Shown here: one piece after another, positions 25,974 through 33,107 of the stretch
How the letters are laid out: every line of letters starts with the position of its first letter
How positions within the stretch are numbered: the first letter of the stretch is position 1
Source of the DNA: Paenisporosarcina sp050269735
Lineage (GTDB): Bacteria > Bacillota > Bacilli > Bacillales_A > Planococcaceae
DNA: 64,000 bases
Assembly: GCF_050269735.1 (NCBI RefSeq)
Contig: NZ_JBNNIX010000004.1
Span: forward strand, 166,904 to 230,903
Reading direction: 5' to 3'
Made by a program: the position numbers and the translations under genes
Notes under the pieces: model-generated
The model's database searches: none
What the model saw: only the letters and a program-made list of their open reading frames with translations
What the model was told of the DNA's origin: nothing

Positions 25974-27068
25974 ATGAATGAAAAAGAGCAGGCAATCATT
26001 GATCTGATTCGCCAAAATCCATTTTTATCCCAAAAAGAAATGGCGGATACATTGACCATTTCAAGACCAGCTTTAGCCAATTTAATATCCGGATTAATTA
26101 GGCAAGGAAAAATTGCAGGTAGAGCTTATATTTTGCCTGAAGAACGAGAAATTCTTTGTATTGGAGGAGCCAATGTCGACCGTAAATTCCAACTGCAACA
26201 ACGAGTGCAACTAGGAACATCCAATCCTGCGAATGCGATTGAAAGTGTTGGAGGCGTTGCACGGAATATCGCAGAAAATTTAGGGCGCCTTGGACATAAA
26301 GTGCGTCTCTTCACAACTGCAGGTAAAGATGCAGATTGGCTAGCAATTGAAAGCGCTTCCCAAAGTTTTATGAATTTACAATCCATTGAACAGCTTCCAA
26401 ATCACACAACAGGATCCTACTCAGCAATCCTGGATTCTTCTGGCGAGTTGATATTGGCAATTGCCAATATGGATGTTTATGAAGATTTGTCACCTGCATA
26501 TCTGAATAAACACGAACTTATCTTAAGTGGGGCGACACTTATAGTCGTTGACTTAAACTGCCCAAAAGAAACGGTCCAATTTCTTCAAAAATTTGCTTCT
26601 GATAAACAAATTCCTTTAGCAATCGTACCTGTCTCGTCACCCAAAATGAACAGATTACCTGACGAACTGCACGGTGTCACTTGGATAGTTTGTAATGTTG
26701 GTGAGGCTGAAACGTATTTAGATACGAAAATTGAGTCGAGTGAAGCTTATCAAGAAGCGGTCTTGGCACTTATTGCAAAAGGGGCAAAATACGCCGTCAT
26801 AACAGCAGGAAGCAAAGGTGTTTATTTCGGTTCTGCTGGAGAAGGTGTTGTTCATGTGCCAGCGATAAAAGCATCATCCATAGTAGATGTCACTGGAGCA
26901 GGTGACGCGTTTGTCGGGGCAACTCTTCATGGATGGCTAGATGGTTTGTCTATTCATCAAGCGATTCACACCGGGTTGCTGAATGCTGCTAGAACCCTAG
27001 CCTCTCCATATACAGTAAGAACTGAACTTTCAGCAACACGTTTAACACAGGAAATGGAGGAATTATAA
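25974..27068 (+). CDS. psuK: Pseudouridine kinase with N-terminal helix-turn-helix
   Basis: PfkB-family kinase of 364 residues predicted to phosphorylate pseudouridine to pseudouridine 5'-phosphate. Residues 1-55 form a winged helix-turn-helix (NPFLSQKEMADTLTISRPALANLI). The kinase domain follows, with GGANVDRKFQL, SVGGVARNIAENLGRLG and the C-terminal PfkB signature DVTGAGDAFVGATLHG containing the catalytic Asp. psuG starts immediately after the stop, which fixes the pathway. I start at ATG 25974 after AAGGGGTGAT. The fused DNA-binding domain suggests a kinase that also senses substrate and controls its own operon. Confidence 0.88.
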   Translation: MNEKEQAIIDLIRQNPFLSQKEMADTLTISRPALANLISGLIRQGKIAGRAYILPEEREILCIGGANVDRKFQLQQRVQLGTSNPANAIESVGGVARNIAENLGRLGHKVRLFTTAGKDADWLAIESASQSFMNLQSIEQLPNHTTGSYSAILDSSGELILAIANMDVYEDLSPAYLNKHELILSGATLIVVDLNCPKETVQFLQKFASDKQIPLAIVPVSSPKMNRLPDELHGVTWIVCNVGEAETYLDTKIESSEAYQEAVLALIAKGAKYAVITAGSKGVYFGSAGEGVVHVPAIKASSIVDVTGAGDAFVGATLHGWLDGLSIHQAIHTGLLNAARTLASPYTVRTELSATRLTQEMEEL

Positions 27069-27989
27069 ATGAAACAGTACATATCGTATTCACCTGAAGT
27101 TAAAGAAGCATTGGAAACTGGTAAAGCGGTTGTTGCGTTAGAGTCGACGATTATTTCACACGGGATGCCGTATCCTCAGAATGTCACGACAGCTAAAGAA
27201 GTGGAACAATTGATTCGGGATAATGGAGCTGTTCCGGCTACGATTGCCATTTTGGATGGTCAAATCAAGATTGGTTTATCTGACGAAGAATTAGAAGTGC
27301 TTGGAAATAGCCCGGACGTTGCAAAGGCTTCCCGTCGCGATTTGCCTTACTTATTGGCAACCAAACAAAAAGGGGCTACTACAGTAGCGGCGACCATGAT
27401 CTGTGCGGATTTAGCTGGCATTCGTGTATTTGTGACAGGAGGAATAGGCGGGGTACATCGTGGTGCTGAAACAACGATGGATATTTCAGCCGATCTTGAA
27501 GAGTTGGCACAAACCAATGTGGCAGTCATTTGCGCAGGTGCGAAATCGATTTTGGATATTGGCCTTACTCTAGAGTATTTAGAAACGAAAGGTGTCCCGG
27601 TGGTCGGCTATCAAACAGATTCATTACCGGCTTTCTATACGCGTACGAGTCCTTTTGCTGTGAACTTCCGTGCAGATGATGCACAAACAGTAGCAGCCAT
27701 GTTAAAAGCTAAATGGACATTAAACTTAAATGGTGGAGCAGTCATTGCTAATCCAATACGTGAAGAAGATGCAATGGAAGCTTCTTTTATAAACGGTATT
27801 ATCGAAAAAGCGTTGGCGGAAGCAGATGAAAACGGCATTTCCGGTAAAGATGTCACTCCATTTTTACTTGGAAAAGTGAAAGAATTGACGGAAGGGAAGA
27901 GTTTGGAATCAAACATTGCCTTAGTGAAGAATAATGCCGTTGTTGGTACAGGTATTGCAGTGGCTTATCAAAATTTAATTAATGAATAG
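27069..27989 (+). CDS. psuG: Pseudouridine-5'-phosphate glycosidase
   Basis: Cleaves the C-C glycosidic bond of pseudouridine 5'-phosphate to uracil and ribose 5-phosphate, working with PsuK. The 306 residues are full family length. Blocks visible: ALESTIISHGMPYPQN, ASRRDLPYLLATKQKGATTVAAT, FVTGGIGGVHRGAETTMDISADL and VVGYQTDSLPAFYTR, which contain the Glu, Lys, His and Asp residues of the active site and the Mn-binding site. GGAGGAATTATAA precedes the ATG. Operon psuK-psuG ends with a terminator. Confidence 0.95.
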   Translation: MKQYISYSPEVKEALETGKAVVALESTIISHGMPYPQNVTTAKEVEQLIRDNGAVPATIAILDGQIKIGLSDEELEVLGNSPDVAKASRRDLPYLLATKQKGATTVAATMICADLAGIRVFVTGGIGGVHRGAETTMDISADLEELAQTNVAVICAGAKSILDIGLTLEYLETKGVPVVGYQTDSLPAFYTRTSPFAVNFRADDAQTVAAMLKAKWTLNLNGGAVIANPIREEDAMEASFINGIIEKALAEADENGISGKDVTPFLLGKVKELTEGKSLESNIALVKNNAVVGTGIAVAYQNLINE

Positions 27990-27996
27990 TTTGCTA

Positions 27997-28024
27997 GAGA
28001 GCCTTCCATGTGAGGGCTTTTTTT
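27997..28024 (+). terminator. Terminator after psuKG
   Basis: AGAGCCTTC / GAGGGCT with a G-U pair, followed by T7. Confidence 0.8.
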
Positions 28025-28030
28025 GTTGAG

Positions 28031-28135
28031 TTTGGTTGAAGAAAATAGTGAATGGGAATAAAGAGAAGTTGAGACGGAAAAAAGGGATGGCGAAGGGGAA
28101 TAAAACGGCTGCGAAAAGGTAGAAACCCAATCGAA
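28031..28135 (+). repeat. 21-bp phased degenerate array 2 (GGnA variant)
   Basis: Five units in exact 21-bp register at 28031, 28052, 28073, 28094 and 28115. Unit starts read TTTGGTTGAAG, ATGGGAATAAA, GACGGAAAAAA, AGGGGAATAAA and AAAGGTAGAAA; the first four units end in GA and the fifth in CGAA. It starts right after the psuG terminator. This is more degenerate than arrays at 15.5 and 36.8 kb but shares the GG-A-run layout and period. Confidence 0.7.
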
Positions 28136-28227
28136 TAAATATAATGATTAAATTGTTGTACCAAAATTCGGGAACTTCAATCGCCTATCTCGAATACCTT
28201 ACAAAGAAAACAATGGGAGGTAATGTA

Positions 28228-28818
28228 ATGTATCAGAATTTCAATCCATACGTTGGCCAAGTCGATCCTTGTCTAAGCCGTGCAGAACTGGAATTGCGTA
28301 ATACGATGCGTTTACTATGGTCACAGCATGTTTATTGGACAAGAGCAGCCGTCATCGCTTTGATTAATGATTCACCTGATCTCGATATGGTGCTAGCAAG
28401 ATTGTTGCGTAACGCTCCAGAAATGGGAGATGCACTCGTTCCTTTTTACGGGAAGGAAGCGGGTGACCGATATAGTGAGTTAATAAAAGAACATTTGGTC
28501 CTTGCAGCGGATTTGGTGAAAGCAGCCAAGGCAGGGGATACGAAAAGCTTTGAAGCCATTGATAAAAAATGGTACGCCAATGCGGACGATATTGCTGAAT
28601 TTTTAAGCGCGATCAATCCGTTTATTTCAAAACAGGATATGCAGGAAATGATGTATAAGCATTTGGAATTGTTGAAAACGGAGACGACTTATTTGCTACA
28701 AAAGAATCATACAGCTTCCATTAACACATTCGACCTCGTTGAATTACAGGCACTCCATATGGCAGATGAGATTTCAGAAGCAATCGTCAGACAGTTTTCC
28801 TGCACTCCTTATTATTAA
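28228..28818 (+). CDS. Conserved hypothetical helical protein
   Basis: Soluble, mostly helical protein of 196 residues. Blocks such as LRNTMRLLWSQHVYWTRA, RLLRNAPEMGDALVPFYG, LIKEHLVLAADLVKAAKAGD and WYANADDIAEFLSAINP are characteristic of a Bacillales family that databases sometimes label acetylglutamate kinase. It has no kinase motifs, so I would not use that name. His- and Trp-rich helices could bind a ligand or metal, but this is speculation. I start at ATG 28228 because GGGAGGTAAT precedes it; the frame is open to 28144. Monocistronic, with a terminator. Confidence 0.8.
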   Translation: MYQNFNPYVGQVDPCLSRAELELRNTMRLLWSQHVYWTRAAVIALINDSPDLDMVLARLLRNAPEMGDALVPFYGKEAGDRYSELIKEHLVLAADLVKAAKAGDTKSFEAIDKKWYANADDIAEFLSAINPFISKQDMQEMMYKHLELLKTETTYLLQKNHTASINTFDLVELQALHMADEISEAIVRQFSCTPYY

Positions 28819-28834
28819 TATTTAATAAGTCTAA

Positions 28835-28866
28835 GAACACCGTTCAATATAGAATGGTGTTTTTTT
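28835..28866 (+). terminator. Terminator
   Basis: AACACCGTTC / GAATGGTGTT (G-U tolerant) around AATATA, then T6. Confidence 0.88.
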
Positions 28867-28927
28867 ATATACTCAAAAGTTTTGCATATCAGTATTAGAG
28901 GAACTTAATAGGAAGGAGGGGATTCGC

Positions 28928-30235
28928 ATGAAGACGGACGTTTTTATTACTGGTGGAGGGATTGGCGGGTTAACACTTGCTTTAAAGCTTGTACGAGCTG
29001 GCATTGATGTTGTAATGGTTGAAAAATTACCAGGTAAACAACCTGTTTATAAAGGGGAATTGCTGCAACCAAAAAGTATGCAAATTTTTGATGGCTTGCT
29101 AGTGTATGACGAAGTTGAATCGAATGCCCAGATTATTGAAGTTCTCGATTTAGTTGAACTGTCGAAATCATTGAAAGTAAAAGAACAGTCGTTTATGGAT
29201 TACACCGTCATCCCCGGTAAATATAATGCAGCGTTTATGATACACCATGAAATATTAAAGAAAATCATACGGCAAGAAGCGGAGAAATACCCAAATTTCC
29301 ATTATTTTAATGGGGCCTCATGTAAAGAAATGGATGTCACGACCGCTACGGTTCAAAAAGGCAAAGAACAATTTAAAGTGGAAGCGGAATTTTTCATAGG
29401 TGCAGAAGGAAGAGCTTCGGTCACACGCCAGGCCATGGGAATAAAAGTAGATCCAATCAAATATAATCATCACTTTATTACGGTCACTTTCCCAAGACCT
29501 ACAAATTTTGTCGGCGGGCAAATATTTTCAAGCTACAATCGATTTTTAGGGCTATTTCCTTTACCTGACGATCAAGTGCGGTCCGTCTACTTAATACCAG
29601 CGGGGGATTATAAGAAAATTAGAGAAAAGCCAATCGATCATTTTCATAAATTGTATACAGAACTAGCGCCTTCCATAGATGGCTATGTTCAAAAGCTTGA
29701 AGACTGGTCGAAAATACAGTTGATGATTCCCATCATGTATCATGTGGATTCTTATGTGAAAGGCAATAAAGCGATTATCGGTGATGCTGCACATGCGGTT
29801 CATCCTATGGCAGGTGAAGGCATGAATATGGCTATTCAGGATGCTGATATTTTAGGAGAACTGTTGGTGGATATGTACAAGACTTCTTCATTGAATCCAT
29901 CGAATCTGAAGCATTACGAAAATGTTCGAATGGAACGCTCGGAATATCTGATTCAATTAAGTCATTTATCCGCCTTGGCCTATTCATTTCCTTTTCAACC
30001 AGTCAGTTGGCTTCGAAGTAAAACTTTCGAACGAATGGAAGAAGACCCTGTCCTGCATTTCAAGCAAATGCTAAATGTTTCTGGGTTAGGGATGTGGAAA
30101 GAGTCTGTTCGGGACCGCTTTATTCAAGGAGGCGTGATGCCGACCAGAAAGAAAGAGCTGCCAAATGACAAAAAAGAAATGAAGCTTTTTTCGGCGGAAG
30201 ATGATTATCCGTGGAAGTGGAAAGGACTGTCGTAG
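28928..30235 (+). CDS. FAD-dependent aromatic-type monooxygenase
   Basis: Class A flavoprotein monooxygenase of 435 residues (UbiH / p-hydroxybenzoate hydroxylase type). FAD motifs: GGGIGGLTLALKLVRAG at the N-terminus, a DG-like middle block EFFIGAEGRASVTRQAMG, and GDAAHAVHPMAGEGMNMAIQDADIL for FAD ribityl binding. The substrate is unknown. A SAM methyltransferase follows 73 bp downstream, so hydroxylation followed by methylation of an aromatic or quinone-like compound is a reasonable guess. GGAAGGAGGGG precedes the ATG. Confidence 0.87.
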   Translation: MKTDVFITGGGIGGLTLALKLVRAGIDVVMVEKLPGKQPVYKGELLQPKSMQIFDGLLVYDEVESNAQIIEVLDLVELSKSLKVKEQSFMDYTVIPGKYNAAFMIHHEILKKIIRQEAEKYPNFHYFNGASCKEMDVTTATVQKGKEQFKVEAEFFIGAEGRASVTRQAMGIKVDPIKYNHHFITVTFPRPTNFVGGQIFSSYNRFLGLFPLPDDQVRSVYLIPAGDYKKIREKPIDHFHKLYTELAPSIDGYVQKLEDWSKIQLMIPIMYHVDSYVKGNKAIIGDAAHAVHPMAGEGMNMAIQDADILGELLVDMYKTSSLNPSNLKHYENVRMERSEYLIQLSHLSALAYSFPFQPVSWLRSKTFERMEEDPVLHFKQMLNVSGLGMWKESVRDRFIQGGVMPTRKKELPNDKKEMKLFSAEDDYPWKWKGLS

Positions 30236-30308
30236 CACATCGAAAGGTTTATAGATAAAAACGAAGGTGTATGTAAATAAAAGAGATAAAAATGGGGAGG
30301 TATATACG

Positions 30309-31307
30309 ATGATTGATGTGATGAAGATGTTTACAGCACGAATGTGGATGAAAAGAAATGTCCCATTTTTATATTCCTGGCATGCATATGTAGGGTATGA
30401 ACTAGACTTATTTAAAGCATTCGAACGTGGCGTGACGGCTGCAGATGTTGCAGATGCTTATCAAGTGGATGAACCATTGCTTAATCAATGGGTTAATGTT
30501 GGCGTGTCAATTGGTCATTTAAAACCATTAAGCCGAAACCGATATAAAACGGGTCCGATGTGGAAACTTCCTCGACCTAAAAACGAATCTTCTTCAGGTG
30601 TTATCTTAAAAGAAATGATGGAATTACATATACCTAGTTTGCTTACGTATCCAGAGATGATGCGCAAGAAGACACGAAACCATTTTGATGAAGAAAAGCA
30701 TGCAGACACAGTTGCCCAAACGAGTCGGTTACTGGAAGTCATTGCGTTGCCGAAAATTGCGAAACTTCTTAAAGATCATGACACACAAGACGTGCTGGAT
30801 ATTGGATGTGGAGAAGGTGGTTACATAAAACGTTTAGCTGAACGTTTTCCGAATTCCAGTTTCAAGGGTATTGAAGTGAGTGATTCAGTCGCTAAAACAG
30901 CACAAAATTTAACGGCTTCACTCGATAATGTATCCATTGAACAAGGTGATCTTTGGGAATATGAACCGACTCAGAAGTATGACTTAATTTTAATGAACAA
31001 TATTATTCATTATATCCCACCAGAGAAACGACAGGAGCTATTTAACCGTTTGACTGAGTGGTTGAATGACGATGGTGTGTTATCCGTTATTACACCGATT
31101 TCAGGTGGCCAGGAAAGTCCGCCATTTGTCGCTGCATTCAATAGTTTCTTCCATTCATTTGAAAACTTGCATCCTTTACCACATAAAGAGCAGTTGGAAG
31201 AGTGGGGAACTGAAGCAAAATTAACTTCATTAGGCATACACACTGTGATCAGAGAAGGAAGCTGGTATGCTGTTCAATACAAAAAAACCTCTAGTCCACA
31301 AGACTAG
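30309..31307 (+). CDS. Class I SAM-dependent methyltransferase with N-terminal winged-helix dimerisation domain
   Basis: 332 residues. Residues 1-110 resemble the dimerisation domain of small-molecule O-methyltransferases (FKAFERGVTAADVADAYQVDEPLLNQW, a winged-helix-like fold). The Rossmann domain follows: DVLDIGCGEGGYIKRLAERFP (motif I), an acidic residue in GIEVSDS, and DLILMNNIIHYIPP (post-II). GGGGAGG precedes ATG 30309; the open frame extends upstream to 30267. Probably co-transcribed with the monooxygenase. A terminator for the opposite strand overlaps its last codons. Confidence 0.85.
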   Translation: MIDVMKMFTARMWMKRNVPFLYSWHAYVGYELDLFKAFERGVTAADVADAYQVDEPLLNQWVNVGVSIGHLKPLSRNRYKTGPMWKLPRPKNESSSGVILKEMMELHIPSLLTYPEMMRKKTRNHFDEEKHADTVAQTSRLLEVIALPKIAKLLKDHDTQDVLDIGCGEGGYIKRLAERFPNSSFKGIEVSDSVAKTAQNLTASLDNVSIEQGDLWEYEPTQKYDLILMNNIIHYIPPEKRQELFNRLTEWLNDDGVLSVITPISGGQESPPFVAAFNSFFHSFENLHPLPHKEQLEEWGTEAKLTSLGIHTVIREGSWYAVQYKKTSSPQD

Positions 31308-31313
31308 AGGTTT
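31285..31313 (-). terminator. Terminator of the UPF0435 gene, overlapping the methyltransferase 3' end
   Basis: AAACCTCTAGT / ACTAGAGGTTT with a 7-base loop. On the minus strand a T-run follows (complement of A7 at 31281-31287). The methyltransferase stop (31305-31307) lies in the right arm. Confidence 0.88.
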
Positions 31314-31323
31314 CATGTATCAA

Positions 31324-31545
31324 TTATTTACGTAATGATCCCAATTCAGATGCGATGGCTTGCATTTCGCTTGGGCTGAATGTATCACGCTTCATGACCA
31401 TTGTGTACAAATAGTGTAAATCTTCATATTGTGAGTCATCAAAATGCTCAGATTTCATAGCATCCACGTTAACCATACGAAGTTTTTCTTTTATTTGTTC
31501 AATCATGTATTCCACATTTTCTTGTGATGGTTGAGTCAAGTTCAT
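31324..31545 (-). CDS. UPF0435/DUF1128 protein, YfkK-like
   Basis: 73-residue acidic helical protein. IEQIKEKLRMVNVDAMK, then YEDLHYLYTMVMKRDTFSPSEMQAIASELGSLRK, is the UPF0435 signature. Function unknown. I start at the Met of MNLTQPSQENV (31545); the longer frame to 31569 lacks a ribosome-binding site. B. subtilis yfkK lies near yfkH, the YihY homologue, as here. Confidence 0.87.
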   Translation of the reverse strand: MNLTQPSQENVEYMIEQIKEKLRMVNVDAMKSEHFDDSQYEDLHYLYTMVMKRDTFSPSEMQAIASELGSLRK

Positions 31546-31689
31546 TTGGGATTCCTGCCTTTCAAACAATATGATTAATCATTTCACGGGACAGAAAGAT
31601 TGTCAAATCCAATACAAATGTTGTTTTAATGAGGAGAGAGTTGGGTATATTAAAGCACAATGATTATTACTACTTAGGAGGTTTTTATA

Positions 31690-32100
31690 ATGAATGAAAG
31701 TAAATTATTTAAAGGCATGGTTGTTGGAGCATTGGCAGGAGCGGGAATGAGTTTACTTGATCGTGCGACACGTGAAGAGGTTAAATATAAGTTGAAAACA
31801 GTATCTTCCGACGTGAAATATTACTCGAAGAACCGTGAAGACCTTAGAATGAAATTACAGGAAACAGCCGATAAACTACAAACGGTTTACAATCAGTTTT
31901 CCCAAGATGCTCAATATTTATCAGGTAAAGTGGAAGAGCTGAAAACGTTGACACCACAAGTGAAAACGTTGGTTGTTGATACGAAAGAAGCTTTTGAACA
32001 TTCTAAAGAAGAATACAAAACAATTGTAAAAGACGGAGAAGATGAATTTACGATGCCAGTATTACCTGAGCATGTATACGAAGAGAAAAAATTCTCTTAA
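31690..32100 (+). CDS. YtxH-like general stress protein
   Basis: 136 residues. The N-terminal MNESKLFKGMVVGALAGAGMSLLD is the short hydrophobic glycine-rich segment typical of YtxH-like proteins, then a long charged coiled-coil region (30-110). Members are often stress-induced and membrane-associated; the function is unknown. TTAGGAGG precedes the ATG. The YihY-family gene follows 15 bp downstream, so the two are an operon. Confidence 0.75.
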   Translation: MNESKLFKGMVVGALAGAGMSLLDRATREEVKYKLKTVSSDVKYYSKNREDLRMKLQETADKLQTVYNQFSQDAQYLSGKVEELKTLTPQVKTLVVDTKEAFEHSKEEYKTIVKDGEDEFTMPVLPEHVYEEKKFS

Positions 32101-32115
32101 GGAAGGAACGATGGC

Positions 32116-33093
32116 ATGGCTAATGAAGATCGACCAATTCAACCTAGAGGTAGTCAAAACAAACGTTCTTCATCGAGTTTTTTAAGCAAATTGAAATTAA
32201 TGCAATTTAAAAAGAAAAACAAAGAACCTAAACATCCTTTTGATGTCACGACATCAAAAGGATTCTTTCAAGAGTTGATGGCACGCATTCAGCATGTCGA
32301 TGTAACGGCTCTTGGCGCACAATTGGCTTTCTTCTTTTTATTAGCGTTATTTCCTTTAATGATTTTCCTGGTGACATTACTGCCGTATTTAAATTTACAA
32401 GAGGACCAGCTTTTTCATATTTTGCGTACATATGCCCCGGACGATGTATACAAACTGATTGATGGTACCTTAGATGAAGTTCTTAGCGACCGCAATGGTG
32501 GCTTGTTATCAATCGGGATTCTAGCAACCATTTGGTCAGCTTCAAACGGGATGAACGCACTGATTAAGTCGTTGAATCGTTCGTATGATCTTGAAGAAAC
32601 GAGACCTTTCATTGTTGCAAGAGCGATATCCGTCATATTCACTTTATTACTTATTATGTTATTTGTTGTAGCACTTGTTTTACCGATTTTTGGAGAACAA
32701 ATCGGCACCTTTATATTCTCGTATCTTGGCTATGAACAAGGATTCTTGACCGTCTGGAATAATATTAGATGGACCATTCCACCTGTCATGATATTTGTTG
32801 TATTCATGTTGTTATACTGGATTGCACCGAACCGCAAATTGTATTTAAAGAGTGTCATACCTGGTGCAATCTTTGCTACGCTAGGATGGATTCTCGTATC
32901 TCTGGCTTTCTCTTTCTATGTTAGTAGTTTTGCAAATTACTCTGCTACTTACGGAAGTATCGGTGGAATCATCGTATTGATGATGTGGCTCTATTTCTCC
33001 GGAACTATTTTAATGGTTGGGGGACAAATTAACGCGGTAATGCAGCAAAGAAAAGAAAAATCAGCTATGAAAAAAGCAGGAGCTGTCGTTTAG
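32116..33093 (+). CDS. YihY/BrkB-family membrane protein, YfkH-like
   Basis: 325 residues. A charged cytoplasmic N-terminus (1-70) precedes six transmembrane helices. DVTALGAQLAFFFLLALFPLMIFLV, SIGILATIWSASNGMNALIKSLNRSYD, NRKLYLKSVIPGAIFATLGWILVS and YSATYGSIGGIIVLMMWLYFSGTILMVGGQINA are the family blocks. Once thought to be RNase BN; that assignment was withdrawn and the function is open. A perfect 11-bp hairpin (32236-32261) lies within codons 41-49. Confidence 0.9.
   Translation: MANEDRPIQPRGSQNKRSSSSFLSKLKLMQFKKKNKEPKHPFDVTTSKGFFQELMARIQHVDVTALGAQLAFFFLLALFPLMIFLVTLLPYLNLQEDQLFHILRTYAPDDVYKLIDGTLDEVLSDRNGGLLSIGILATIWSASNGMNALIKSLNRSYDLEETRPFIVARAISVIFTLLLIMLFVVALVLPIFGEQIGTFIFSYLGYEQGFLTVWNNIRWTIPPVMIFVVFMLLYWIAPNRKLYLKSVIPGAIFATLGWILVSLAFSFYVSSFANYSATYGSIGGIIVLMMWLYFSGTILMVGGQINAVMQQRKEKSAMKKAGAVV
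32236..32261. repeat. Perfect 11-bp inverted repeat inside the YihY-family coding sequence
   Basis: CCTTTTGATGT / ACATCAAAAGG around the loop CACG, 40 codons into the gene. No T-run follows, so it is not a canonical terminator. Confidence 0.85.
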
Positions 33094-33107
33094 ACGCTCC
33101 TGCTTTT
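33072..33107. terminator. Bidirectional terminator
   Basis: AAAAGCAGGAGC / GCTCCTGCTTTT around a loop holding the YihY stop codon. It also closes the metal ATPase gene on the minus strand, whose stop codon is at 33107. Confidence 0.88.
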
